The position numbers and the translations under genes were made by a program. From positions 1 through 50,675 of the forward strand of contig CANQSD010000002.1 of the NCBI GenBank assembly GCA_947626385.1: 50,675 bases of DNA, written 5' to 3'. The first letter of the stretch is position 1; each line of letters opens with the position of its first letter. This DNA is from an uncultured Oscillospiraceae bacterium. GTDB taxonomy: Bacteria > Bacillota > Clostridia > Oscillospirales > Oscillospiraceae. Shown piece after piece: positions 36,101 through 43,703 of this stretch. Below the pieces are notes generated by a model. The model saw only the letters and a program-made list of their open reading frames with translations. It was not told the DNA's origin and made no database searches.

Positions 36101-36181
36101 GCCGGTGTAACCGTTCTGGCGGCGGCCGCCGCCGTCACGGCGATCGTCCTCCATAAAAAACGCGGCACCAAACGCAAATAA
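33152..36181 (+). CDS. Secreted, membrane-anchored GH97 glycosidase with carbohydrate-binding modules
   Basis: A 1009-residue protein with signal peptide (1-27), GH97 N-terminal beta domain (about 40-290), TIM barrel (about 300-560), C-terminal beta domain, two jelly-roll modules (about 678-808 and 830-951, CBM6/35-like), a Pro/Asp-rich linker and a C-terminal membrane anchor (about 975-997) with a KKRGTKRK tail. The barrel has GKAAWSWWSESGDD and VDFGWC. D442 in VKVDYYE is the likely nucleophile and E491 in GYEAIRGAE the acid/base, which fits the retaining alpha-galactosidase-type subgroup. It is displayed outside the membrane. The substrate is probably an alpha-linked oligosaccharide. Confidence 0.92.
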   Translation: MRRSWKTLLSLGLTAAVLMAAPAAVRAAGEKEYGGAEELTDGTKVTEVQGLAAASPDGTLEVMILQDAATGRFFYTAAKNGVTALQASQLGLEAGDDLAQGLTLVEGSLAFAEGTETYTLTGGAQKAVEDPWREMSFTLQRKDDGEKRLRVTFRLFNGGLAYRYTLFGTPGEKVKIAGEASEYVLPADAVVWAGNTDPNYEFEFSRRTMSDIKSMSGDLSVPLLANAGGLWVLISEGAVYNDPDPYCATFLSTQSGSRSLRVAFGNAQNGPVEKTFKEDGTVSTPWRAAAVADDLNAVVNATVFTSVNPDPDPALYGDLSYIKPGKAAWSWWSESGDDPVEYDQQKDYIDFAAKNGWEYVCVDFGWCLWEDYQAKVKELADYAEERGVSLMLWYGVNNDNHAGFKDAAGAPAYPKYSLKTAEQLEEQFAWCESVGVRAVKVDYYERDDQSTMRQMYDCATIAARHHINVLFHGCTVPRGEQRTFPNVLGYEAIRGAEWYKWNVGPSIATDLTSLFTRNVLGGMDYTPPAMPIDQLPTTAGFRLAQTVAYESGLPSFASSVFKLEGFEGLALLNDLPVSWDETVLLDGYPGERLAVARRSGEDWYLAAMTLTDRTEKLNLSFLGDGEYTAYIFRDNEEGDGIERETRTVTKNDTLKAELLYGGGMAVKLTRSEMDLTTPYDGYDFYEAEDSANELGGGATVVKNQFVSGMRRVSGIGAGAGNTLTFTNVTAPEDGVYELRLYFSCGVERRICIAVNGGEPIRTAKLNCGVNALSARSFYVELKAGTNTVTFSNSEAKAPDVDRIAISKAPVDAEPTKTDDTDDGTEAVDGAQYEYTVYDAAKAALAGGARLENGGIGWLGNSPSCTAAFTVTVPETGRYKLRVGYYTGETRDLQIAVNGGEAVTVTCPGTGSYTSESAEYVYADAELAAGENEIVLLNDAGWAPNILDLAVSTTRTDAPDRDDDQTPAPQPAPEDKTSAAWWIAAGVTVLAAAAAVTAIVLHKKRGTKRK

Positions 36182-36188
36182 TTCTCCC

Positions 36189-36219
36189 GGCCCCCGAAAG
36201 TCCGACGCTTTCGGGGGCC
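36189..36219 (+). terminator. Terminator-like hairpin after GH97
   Basis: A perfect 12-bp stem (36189-36200 with 36208-36219), loop TCCGACG, with only a short TT after it. A near copy is at 36429-36457, on the other side of structured element B. Confidence 0.55.
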
Positions 36220-36225
36220 TTAGCC

Positions 36226-36399
36226 TGTCGAAAAAGGCCGTTGGCCTTTTCCGACAAAGGGGAACGTGCGGAAGACCTCCACGAAAATGCGGGCTTTTCG
36301 TGGAGGTCTTCCTGCTGTCAAATCTCGCGCACTCGCTTCGCTCGCACACTCGATTTGACAAAAGGTATTTTTTCCGACGTACATGCCGCCGGAAAAAAT
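36226..36399 (+). ncRNA. Structured repeat element, copy B (candidate RNA)
   Basis: Stem 1: TGTCG (36226-36230) pairs with CGACA (36252-36256) and AAAAGGCC (36232-36239) with GGCCTTTT (36243-36250). Linker GGGGAACGTGC. Stem 2: perfect 18 bp, 36270-36287 with 36295-36312, loop TGCGGGC. TGCTGT follows. Stem 3: TCAAATC (36318-36324) with GATTTGA (36352-36358). Stem 4: ATTTTTTCCG (36367-36376) with CGGAAAAAAT (36390-36399). The whole is bracketed by two near-identical hairpins. No open frame of interest. Copy C shows the same plan with different stem sequences. Confidence 0.6.
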
Positions 36400-36428
36400 G
36401 CTCGATTTGAGTTTTTTGATAGACTGAC

Positions 36429-36457
36429 GCCCCCAAAAGCCCGACGCTTTCGGGGGC
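36429..36457 (+). repeat. Second copy of the GH97 terminator hairpin
   Basis: GCCCCC-AAAAG pairs with CTTTCGGGGGC around a CCCGACG loop, with one mismatch. It repeats 36189-36219 almost exactly, about 240 bases on. Confidence 0.65.
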
Positions 36458-36460
36458 CTC

Positions 36461-36489
36461 TTGCATAGTGAGAAGGACTTTGCTATACT
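36461..36489 (+). promoter_or_regulatory. Promoter of the YjbR-EVE gene
   Basis: TTGCAT (36461-36466), exact 17-bp spacer, TATACT (36484-36489). Confidence 0.65.
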
Positions 36490-36513
36490 GAGAAAACAAA
36501 GGAGAGGAGTGGG

Positions 36514-37254
36514 ATGATGAGAGACGAGCTTTTTGCCTACATCGAAAAAAAGTACAAGGCCAAGCCGGAATATCTGTGGGAGCGCTACCCAAATTACGCC
36601 GCGTTCCGGCACCGGGACAACAGGAAGTGGTTCGCCCTGGTGATGGACGTCCCCGCGTCAAAGCTTGGGCTTGCGCGGGAGGAGACGGTGGATATCCTGA
36701 ACGTGAAGCTGAGCGATCCGCTCTTAGCCGACCTCCTCATCCGGCAGGAGGGCTTTTACCGGGGGTATCACTTCAGCCGGGGCAGCTGGATATCTATCCT
36801 CCTGGACGGCACGGTGCCCCTTGAGGAGCTCGCCCGGTGGCTGGACGAGAGCTTTCGGACCACGGCCTCCCGGAAGACGGCGCAAAAGCTCAGGCCGCCG
36901 AAAGCGTGGCTCGTCCCCGCCAACCCCGCCTATTACGACGTGCAGGCGGCCTTTGAGCGGGCGGAGGAGATCGACTGGAAGCAGGGGAGAGGCGTCAAGA
37001 CCGGCGACACCGTCTTCCTCTATGTGGGCGCGCCCGTCTCGGCCATCCTCTACAAATGCCGGGTGACGCGCGCGCAGATCCCCTGCCGGTTCGATGACGG
37101 CCGGGTGCATATGGACGCCCTCATGCGCCTCCGACTCCAAAAGCGCTACGACCCGAGCCTCTTTCCCCTGGAGGTCCTGCGGGACCGGTACGGCGTCTTC
37201 TCCGTCCGTGGACCGCGCGGCGTTCCTCCGGAGCTGATCACCGCGCTGAAATAG
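36514..37254 (+). CDS. YjbR/MmcQ-family protein fused to an EVE-like domain
   Basis: A 246-residue protein. Residues 1 to about 118 match the MmcQ/YjbR (DUF419) family: ERYPNYAAFRHRDNRKWFAL, VDILNVKLSDP and SWISILLDGTV. The rest, from WLVPANPAYYDVQAAF, resembles an EVE/PUA-type domain with GDTVFLYVGAPVSAILYKCRV. YjbR proteins have a DNA-binding-like fold and EVE domains bind modified bases or RNA; the real role is unknown. Two adjacent ATGs (36514 and 36517) follow GGAGAGGAG; either may be used. It has its own promoter and no operon partners. Confidence 0.82.
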   Translation: MMRDELFAYIEKKYKAKPEYLWERYPNYAAFRHRDNRKWFALVMDVPASKLGLAREETVDILNVKLSDPLLADLLIRQEGFYRGYHFSRGSWISILLDGTVPLEELARWLDESFRTTASRKTAQKLRPPKAWLVPANPAYYDVQAAFERAEEIDWKQGRGVKTGDTVFLYVGAPVSAILYKCRVTRAQIPCRFDDGRVHMDALMRLRLQKRYDPSLFPLEVLRDRYGVFSVRGPRGVPPELITALK

Positions 37255-37320
37255 CAAAAAATCCGCAAGAAACGCAATCTTTATGGGAAAATAAGTGTGG
37301 CAAACCCCTGACGGGTGTGT

Positions 37321-37326
37321 TATAAT
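37321..37326 (+). promoter_or_regulatory. Putative -10 of the first exporter operon
   Basis: Consensus TATAAT, 62 bases before the first start codon; the -35 (TGGCAA at 17 bp) is poor. Confidence 0.45.
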
Positions 37327-37388
37327 GAAATTCCTTGCGAACATACGGGTTGCATGATTGAAAATGTTTTTTTATCAAGGAGCGGGAC

Positions 37389-39170
37389 ATGATCTTCGGT
37401 AAGCACATCAACAAATATTACCTGAAATACGGCGCCCTCCTCTTGCTGGGGCTGTTGGCGCTGGCCGTGGTGGACTATATGCAGCTGGTGGTGCCCAACC
37501 TCTACCAGATGGTGGTCAACGGCCTCAACGACGGCGTGGTCCTGGTGGACGGCGTGACGCATGACTTCACCATGGAATTCCTGCTGGATAAGATATGCCT
37601 TCCCATGCTGGTGGTGGTCATCTCCATGGTCTTCGGCCGGTTTTTGTGGCGCGTGTGCTTCTTTGGCTCCGCCATCCGGGTGGAGGCGGACATCCGCGAC
37701 GCCATGTTCGACCATTGCAAGGACCTCTCCCAGCAGTACTACCAGGTCAACAAGGTGGGCAACCTCATGAGCCTCTTCACCAACGACCTGGACACGGTGC
37801 AGGAGTGCTACGGCAACGGCCTCCTCATGCTGGCGGACGCCGCTATGCTGGGGGTTCTCGCCATCGTGAAGATGTTCCGCATGGACCGGACCCTGACGCT
37901 CCTGTCCCTCATCCCCATGGTGTTCCTCTTCGGCGCCTCCCTGGTGGTGGGGAGCTACATGGAAAAGAAGTGGGACATCCGCCAGGCCGCCTTCTCGAAG
38001 CTCTCCGACTTCTCCCAGGAGTCCTTCTCCGGCATCGCCGTCATCAAGGCCTTCGTCAAGGAGGCCAAGGAGCTCTGGGCCTTCAAGGAGCTCAACCGCG
38101 AGAACGAGAAGGCCAACGTGGACTTTACCCGCGCCTCCGTGCTCTTACATATCCTGGTGACGCTCTTTGTGGAGTCCGTCATCTGCGTGGTCCTGGGCTA
38201 CGGGGGGTACCTCGTCCACAAGGGCGCCTTCAACGCGGGACAGCTTTTTGAGTACATCGGCTACTTCAACGCCATCGTCTGGCCCATCATGGCCATCTCC
38301 GAGCTCATCGACATGACCAGCCGCGGCAAGGCGTCCCTAAAGCGCATCAGCGAGCTTCTGGACGCCAAACAGGACGTGGTGGACCGCCCCGGCGTCCGGG
38401 AGCTTCCCGACGTGAAGGGCGGCATCGAGTTTAAAAACCTCACCTTCCGGTATCCCGACGGGGAGTACGACGTTTTGAAAAACCTCTCCTTTAAGATCGA
38501 GCCGGGGGAGAACGTCGGCCTTGTGGGCCGCACCGGCGCGGGGAAGACGACCCTGGTGGACCTCATCCTGCGCACCTACAATGTCCCCGACGGCACGGTC
38601 TTCGTGGACGGGCAGGACGTGAACGACGTGCGCATCCGGGATGTCCGCGCCGCCTGCGCCTATGTGCCCCAGGATAACTTCCTCTTCTCGGACACCATCG
38701 CCAAAAATATCGCCTTTACAAACGGCGAGCCCGACATGGAGAAGGTCGCCGCCGCCGCCGTCCTTTCCGACGTGGACGATAACATCCGGGAGTTTACCGA
38801 GGGGTACGAGACGGTCCTGGGCGAGCGGGGCGTCACCGTCTCCGGCGGGCAGAAGCAGCGCATCTCCATCGCCCGCGCCCTCTTGAAGGACGCGCCCATC
38901 CTCATCCTCGACGACTCCGTCTCCGCCGTGGACACCGGCACGGAGAAGACCATACTCGACAACCTGAAGAAGACCCGCGCGGGCAGGACCACCATCCTCA
39001 TCGCCCACCGCATCTCCACCATCGAGCGGATGGACAAGATCATCTACCTGGACGACGGGGAGCTGGTGGCCATGGGGTCCCACGCGCGGCTTTTGGAGAC
39101 GTGTCCGGCCTATAAGCACATGGTGGACCTCCAGAAGCTTGAGGAGGAAGGAGGCGCGCACAATGGGTGA
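37389..39170 (+). CDS. Heterodimeric ABC exporter subunit, degenerate site (first pair)
   Basis: A 593-residue half-transporter: six membrane segments in the first 320 residues, then an ATPase with Walker A VGRTGAGKTT, signature VSGGQKQRISI and Walker B ILILDDSVSAVD. The catalytic Glu after Walker B is Asp, while the H-loop IAHRIST is normal. A D-for-E subunit next to a normal one is the hallmark of LmrCD/BmrCD/TM287-288-type exporters. It overlaps its partner by eight bases. The substrate could be a drug, lipid or peptide; no regulator gene is adjacent. Confidence 0.94.
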   Translation: MIFGKHINKYYLKYGALLLLGLLALAVVDYMQLVVPNLYQMVVNGLNDGVVLVDGVTHDFTMEFLLDKICLPMLVVVISMVFGRFLWRVCFFGSAIRVEADIRDAMFDHCKDLSQQYYQVNKVGNLMSLFTNDLDTVQECYGNGLLMLADAAMLGVLAIVKMFRMDRTLTLLSLIPMVFLFGASLVVGSYMEKKWDIRQAAFSKLSDFSQESFSGIAVIKAFVKEAKELWAFKELNRENEKANVDFTRASVLLHILVTLFVESVICVVLGYGGYLVHKGAFNAGQLFEYIGYFNAIVWPIMAISELIDMTSRGKASLKRISELLDAKQDVVDRPGVRELPDVKGGIEFKNLTFRYPDGEYDVLKNLSFKIEPGENVGLVGRTGAGKTTLVDLILRTYNVPDGTVFVDGQDVNDVRIRDVRAACAYVPQDNFLFSDTIAKNIAFTNGEPDMEKVAAAAVLSDVDDNIREFTEGYETVLGERGVTVSGGQKQRISIARALLKDAPILILDDSVSAVDTGTEKTILDNLKKTRAGRTTILIAHRISTIERMDKIIYLDDGELVAMGSHARLLETCPAYKHMVDLQKLEEEGGAHNG

Positions 39171-41064
39171 GTTCACTCCGCTTTATATCGTCGGCGGCAT
39201 CATCGGCGCCTTCACCGTTCTCTTCCTGGCGGCGTATATCACCCTCAAGAAGAAAAAGGCCGCCGTGACCTTTGACCGCAACGTCCCCGACCGGGAGATC
39301 ATGGCCCGGATGCTGCCCTACGCCAAGCCCTATTGGAAGAGCTTCGTGCTGGTGCTGGTGCTCATGCTCCTGGCCATCGCCTACGACATCGTCTCGCCCC
39401 TGCTCATGGGCGACATCGAGGACGTGGTCCAGAAGGACAGCTTCGCCCTCAGGAGCCTCTACCTGCGGGTGGCGGTGTACGCCGGCATCCTCATTATCTC
39501 CCTGGTGAGCACCTACTTCCAGTCCATCGTCCTGCAAAAGACGGGTCAGCGGATCCTCTCCAACCTCCGCCAGGACCTCTTCACCCACATCGAAAGCCTC
39601 AGCCACAACCAGCTCAATCAGATCCCCGTGGGGAAGCTGGTGACGAGAGTCACCAACGACACCAACGCCATCTCCATGATGTTCACCAACATCCTGGTGA
39701 ACATGATCCGCAACGTCTTCGTGATTGTAGGCGTTCTGGCGGCCATGCTCTTTTTAAACTACGAGCTGACGCTGATGATCCTGTGCTTCATCCCGTTTTT
39801 GGTGCTCTTCACCGTCATCTTCCGCACCTTCACCCGCCGCGTCTTCCGCACGGTGAAGGACAGGACCACGGATATCAACACATACCTTTCGGAAAATCTC
39901 TCCGGCATCAAGATCACTCAGATCTTCAACCGGGAGGACGCCAAGCTCCAGGAATTCCTTCAGAAGTCCGAGGGCCTCAAAAAGGCCAAGCGCAACCAGA
40001 TGTTCGTCTTCGGCATCTTCCGCCCCATGGTCTATATGCTCTACATAAGCTCGGTGCTGTGCCTCTTCTACCTGTGCGGCCGGGGATACATCAGGCAGAC
40101 GACCTTCCTGGGCCAGACCATCACCGGCGCCACGCTGGTGAGCTTCTATATGTTCATCTCCCGCTTCTTCAACCCCATCCAGACCCTGGCCGAGCAGTTT
40201 AACCAGCTCCAGTCCGCCTTCGCCTCCGCTGAGAAGATCTTCACCATCTTCGACCTGGAGCCCGAGCTTGTGGACGAGCCCGACGCCATCGAGCTTGACC
40301 ACATCGAGGGGGAGATTGAGTTCAAGGACGTGTGGTTCAGCTACGTCCCCGGCGAGTGGGTCTTAAAGGGCGTGAGCTTCCACGTAAAGCCCAAGGAGAC
40401 GGTGGCCTTCGTGGGATCCACAGGCTCGGGCAAGACCACCATTCTCAGCCTTATCTGCCGCAACTACGACATCCAGAAGGGCCAGATCCTCATCGACGGC
40501 ATCGACATCCGGCACATCAAGATCTCCTCCCTCCGCCGCCACTTCGGCCAGATGCTCCAGGACGTGTTCCTCTTCTCCGGCACCATCCGCTCCAACATCG
40601 TCCTCCGGGAGGAGTCCTTCACCGACGAGGAGATTTGGCAGGCGTGCCGCTACGTCAACGCCGACCACTTCATCGACAAGCTGGAGGGGGGCTTAGACGA
40701 GGTGGTCCGGGAGCGGGGCAACAACTTCTCCGCCGGCCAGCGGCAGCTTCTGAGCTTCGCCCGCACCATCCTCCACCGGCCCGAGGTCATGATCCTGGAC
40801 GAGGCCACCGCTAACATCGACACGGAGACAGAGATTTTGATCCAGGACTCCCTGGAGAAGATGAAGAACATCGGCACCATGCTCATCGTGGCCCACCGCC
40901 TCAGTACCATCCAGCACTCGGACAACATCATCCTCCTCAGCCACGGCGTCATCCGCGAGCAGGGCACCCACCAGGAGCTCCTCCACCAAAAAGGCCGCTA
41001 CTACCAGCTCTACACCCTCCAGTTCAACGAACAACAGCGCGCCCTCAACCAGAAAAACGCCTGA
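39163..41064 (+). CDS. Heterodimeric ABC exporter subunit, catalytic site (first pair)
   Basis: A 633-residue half-transporter with one extra N-terminal membrane segment (about 5-27) and then the six-segment domain. The ATPase has GSTGSGKTT, Walker B VMILDEATANID with the catalytic Glu, and H-loop VAHRLST. The signature is FSAGQRQLL rather than LSGGQ, the pattern expected of the subunit that contributes a degenerate signature to the inactive site. The start at 39163 sits behind GAGGAAGGAGG. A terminator follows the stop. Confidence 0.94.
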   Translation: MGEFTPLYIVGGIIGAFTVLFLAAYITLKKKKAAVTFDRNVPDREIMARMLPYAKPYWKSFVLVLVLMLLAIAYDIVSPLLMGDIEDVVQKDSFALRSLYLRVAVYAGILIISLVSTYFQSIVLQKTGQRILSNLRQDLFTHIESLSHNQLNQIPVGKLVTRVTNDTNAISMMFTNILVNMIRNVFVIVGVLAAMLFLNYELTLMILCFIPFLVLFTVIFRTFTRRVFRTVKDRTTDINTYLSENLSGIKITQIFNREDAKLQEFLQKSEGLKKAKRNQMFVFGIFRPMVYMLYISSVLCLFYLCGRGYIRQTTFLGQTITGATLVSFYMFISRFFNPIQTLAEQFNQLQSAFASAEKIFTIFDLEPELVDEPDAIELDHIEGEIEFKDVWFSYVPGEWVLKGVSFHVKPKETVAFVGSTGSGKTTILSLICRNYDIQKGQILIDGIDIRHIKISSLRRHFGQMLQDVFLFSGTIRSNIVLREESFTDEEIWQACRYVNADHFIDKLEGGLDEVVRERGNNFSAGQRQLLSFARTILHRPEVMILDEATANIDTETEILIQDSLEKMKNIGTMLIVAHRLSTIQHSDNIILLSHGVIREQGTHQELLHQKGRYYQLYTLQFNEQQRALNQKNA

Positions 41065-41076
41065 AAGACGCAAAAC

Positions 41077-41110
41077 GCCCCCTCCCACATACGGAAGGGG
41101 GCTGTTTTTT
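41077..41110 (+). terminator. Terminator of the first exporter operon
   Basis: GCCCCCT (41077-41083) pairs with AGGGGGC (41096-41102), then TG and six T. Confidence 0.75.
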
Positions 41111-41335
41111 GTCAGCGGCAAAAAGGTTTGCGGCCGCCCTCCATAGCCCCTCCCTCCGGGAGGGGTGGCCGAGCGAAGCGAGGCGGAAGGGCCGTCCCCG
41201 CCGCGGCGGGTAAATCAAAGAATGCGCCGCAAAGCGGCGCAAACCTTTTAAAAAGCCCCCTCCTCGTAGGAGGGGGGCAGGGGGGAAGCGAGCGTAGAGG
41301 GACAGAGCGGTATCGGTAAACCACGGCTGCGGCAT
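41111..41335. repeat. GC-rich mosaic repeat island after the first exporter
   Basis: Contains CCTCCCTCCGGGAGGGG, a TTTGCGCCGC...GCGGCGCAAA block, and reversed CCTCCTCGTAGGAGG. Blocks recur elsewhere, mostly in inverted order here. No gene is supported. Confidence 0.75.
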
Positions 41336-41364
41336 GGCGTTTGCTATGCCGTTCTTTGTTTGTA

Positions 41365-41525
41365 ATACTAATATCTATTTAAAAGAAGACACCGAGCGGC
41401 GAGGATTTTTCGTGTCAGGCAAGAAAGACGCCGCAGAGAATACTGTATGTATTGTCAAGGCGGCTGACGCCGCTTGACGCGAAAAAGACCGTCGCGAATG
41501 GCTCCTTTTAATTAGATATTAGTAT
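41365..41525. mobile_element. MITE-like element (about 161 bp)
   Basis: 21-bp terminal inverted repeats (41365-41385 and 41505-41525) starting ATACTAATATCTA, matching at 20 of 21 positions. The inside is also self-complementary: GGATTTTTCGTGTCA on the left matches TTGACGCGAAAAAGACC on the right. There is no coding capacity. TA may be the target duplication. It sits four bases from the deoC stop codon. Confidence 0.8.
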
Positions 41526-41528
41526 AAG

Positions 41529-42191
41529 TCACCGCCCGGACGCCCGCTCCTTGACGAGACGGACTACGCGGCTGGTGCCGAGGCGGTCGGCGCCGAGGGT
41601 GAGGAAGTCCTGGGCGTCGGCGAGGGTGGCGATGCCGCCGGCGGCCTTGATCTTCAGGTGCGGGGCGGCGTACTGCTTGAAGAGGGCCACGTCCTCGCGG
41701 GTCGCGCCGGCGGCGGAAAAGCCGGTGGAGGTCTTGATGAAGTCCGCGCTGGAGTCGGAGACGAGCTTACAGAGGTCGATCTTCTCCGCCTCGGTCAGCA
41801 GGCACGTCTCCACGATGACCTTCAAAGTTTTCTCCCCGCAGGCGTCCTTGATAAGGCGGATCTCCCGGAGAATGTCGTCCCAGCGCCGGTCCTTTACCCA
41901 GCCCAGATTTACTACCATGTCCACCTCGTCCGCGCCGTTGGCGATGGCGTCCGAGGCCTCGAAGACCTTGGCGGCGGTGGTGGCATAGCCGTTGGGGAAG
42001 CCGATGACGGTGCATATGGGCACCCGCAGGCCGGCGTACTGGGCGGCCTGGGCCACGAAGGACGGCGGGATGCACACGGACGCGGTCCGATACCGGATGC
42101 CGTCGTCTACGACCTGACGGATGTCCTCCCAGGTGGCGGTGGGGGAGAGCAGGGTGTGGTCTACGTGGGTGAGAAGCTCGGAAATGTCCAT
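41529..42191 (-). CDS. deoC: Deoxyribose-phosphate aldolase
   Basis: A 220-residue class I aldolase. It cleaves 2-deoxyribose 5-phosphate to glyceraldehyde 3-phosphate and acetaldehyde in deoxynucleoside catabolism. The Schiff-base Lys is K153 in FIKTSTGF. The relay residues are D91 in DEVDMVVN and K181 in LKIKAAGGI. It lies 12 bases downstream of psd and is probably read from the same promoter, an odd partner for lipid genes. GGAGG precedes the ATG. Length and motifs are standard. Confidence 0.96.
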   Translation of the reverse strand: MDISELLTHVDHTLLSPTATWEDIRQVVDDGIRYRTASVCIPPSFVAQAAQYAGLRVPICTVIGFPNGYATTAAKVFEASDAIANGADEVDMVVNLGWVKDRRWDDILREIRLIKDACGEKTLKVIVETCLLTEAEKIDLCKLVSDSSADFIKTSTGFSAAGATREDVALFKQYAAPHLKIKAAGGIATLADAQDFLTLGADRLGTSRVVRLVKERASGR

Positions 42192-42203
42192 GCTGATGCC
42201 TCC

Positions 42204-43016
42204 TTACAGTCTTGTTCCTACGCGCTGGCCGTACCGCACCGGCGTCTCCACGCCGGCCTGCGAGTTTGTTATGGTAACCTCATCGACCTTGGCGGCGCCC
42301 TCCCGGAGAAGGACGATCACGGTGCTCCCGCCGTAGAGGAAGGTGCCCTTCTCCCGGCCCTTTTCCACGGGACCGGGGCCGTGGTGGTTCTGGATCTTCC
42401 CCACCAGCATGGCTCCCACCTCCATCTGGACGAGCCGGCCGAAGTGGTCCGAGTCGAGCACCGTGTACTCCCGGCAGTTCTCCGTGAAGACCGGCACGCT
42501 CTCCAGCGCGATGGGCCGGACGGTGTGGAGCCTGCCGGGGATAAAGATATTTTCCCCCTTCACGCCGGAATCCACGTAGCAGTAGCGGTGGTAGTTATCC
42601 ACGCACAGCCGGAAGACCAGCGCCGTACCGTTCAAAAGCTCCCGGACCACCGGGTCGCCCCCCAGCAGCCGCTCCAAAGTGTAGGCCGACTGCTTGACGG
42701 GCAGAACGGTCCCCTCCCGGATGGGGTAGACGGTCAAAAGCCCGTCGCAGGGGGCGATGAGCGCGTCCGGGGCCATGTCCACCGGCCGCAGGCCGGGCTT
42801 GATCTTCCGGCAGAAGCAGTCGTTGAAGCAGGTGAACCGGTCGGATTCAAACTCCCCGAGGTCGATGCGGTTTTTCCGCACAAAGGGCCGGATGAGGCAT
42901 TTGGAGGCCGGCGCATCCAGGACCTTGCCCACAAAGCGCGAAAGTCCGGGGCGGGTGAGCGCCTTGAGGCACACCCGTCCCGGAGCTGTTTTGTAGAGAA
43001 ACGTGAGGGCGCTCAT
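42204..43016 (-). CDS. psd: Phosphatidylserine decarboxylase
   Basis: A 270-residue proenzyme that makes phosphatidylethanolamine from phosphatidylserine. The self-cleavage motif YGGSTVIVLL gives a pyruvoyl group from S231. Other family features are PCDGLL in the first half and HRYCYVDSG. The start at 43016 (MSALTFLYKT) overlaps pssA by four bases. Upstream in-frame extension is only antisense-frame sequence within pssA. It follows pssA directly, which makes its substrate. Confidence 0.95.
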   Translation of the reverse strand: MSALTFLYKTAPGRVCLKALTRPGLSRFVGKVLDAPASKCLIRPFVRKNRIDLGEFESDRFTCFNDCFCRKIKPGLRPVDMAPDALIAPCDGLLTVYPIREGTVLPVKQSAYTLERLLGGDPVVRELLNGTALVFRLCVDNYHRYCYVDSGVKGENIFIPGRLHTVRPIALESVPVFTENCREYTVLDSDHFGRLVQMEVGAMLVGKIQNHHGPGPVEKGREKGTFLYGGSTVIVLLREGAAKVDEVTITNSQAGVETPVRYGQRVGTRL

Positions 43017-43702
43017 CGGAGGAGCCTCCCCACCAGCATCAGGGCAAATTCCACGGCGCCGATAGCCACCATCAGGAGGATGCCCCGGATCCCCGGTTTG
43101 CGGATCTGGATGGGCAGCAGGAACGCCAGCCCACACAAAACGGCGGTGGCGAAATAGACCAGCGTCACGTCCGCGGGGATTATGTACTGGAGAAGCTGGA
43201 TGAAGGGGAAGATGAGGGAGACGGTGGTCACGGGCATCCCGGTATAGTATTTCCGCGCGCCGGTCTCCGTCTTCTGCCGCTCCTCCTCGGTGACGTTGAA
43301 GTACGCCAGACGTATGAGGGCCGCCAGGGCGAAGAGAATGAGGATCGCCATGAGCCCGAAGTCCACGGCAAGGTACGCCCAGTGGGGCCAGTTGGCGCCC
43401 ACCCAGTACATGATGGGCGACCAGCGCAGCATCGCCGCGCCAATGGCCACGGGCAGGACACCGAAGGCCACAAGGTCCGAAAGGGAGTCGATCTGGATGC
43501 CGAAGGCCCGCTCCTGGCTCGTCCGGTCCTTCTTATGGCGGGCGACCTTGCCGTCAAAGGCGTCGCACAGGCCGCACACCAGCAGGAAGAAGGTGCCGAT
43601 GTAGGGGTGTCCGGGACCCGCCAGGGAGACGACGATGCCCGTGCAGGCCGACAGGAGGCTCAGGTAGGTGAGGACAACGGTGTAGTCGTAAAATCCGATC
43701 AT
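43013..43702 (-). CDS. pssA: CDP-diacylglycerol--serine O-phosphatidyltransferase
   Basis: A 229-residue membrane enzyme of the CDP-alcohol phosphatidyltransferase family. The motif is D-x2-D-G-x2-A-R-xn-G-x3-D-x3-D: CDAFDGKVARHKKDRT, then FGIQIDSLSD. The spacing between AR and G is longer than the textbook eight but normal for the Gram-positive type. It has about six membrane segments. It forms phosphatidylserine for the following psd, and starts one base from the end of the flippase-like gene. Confidence 0.94.
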   Translation of the reverse strand: MIGFYDYTVVLTYLSLLSACTGIVVSLAGPGHPYIGTFFLLVCGLCDAFDGKVARHKKDRTSQERAFGIQIDSLSDLVAFGVLPVAIGAAMLRWSPIMYWVGANWPHWAYLAVDFGLMAILILFALAALIRLAYFNVTEEERQKTETGARKYYTGMPVTTVSLIFPFIQLLQYIIPADVTLVYFATAVLCGLAFLLPIQIRKPGIRGILLMVAIGAVEFALMLVGRLLR

Positions 43703-43703
43703 A

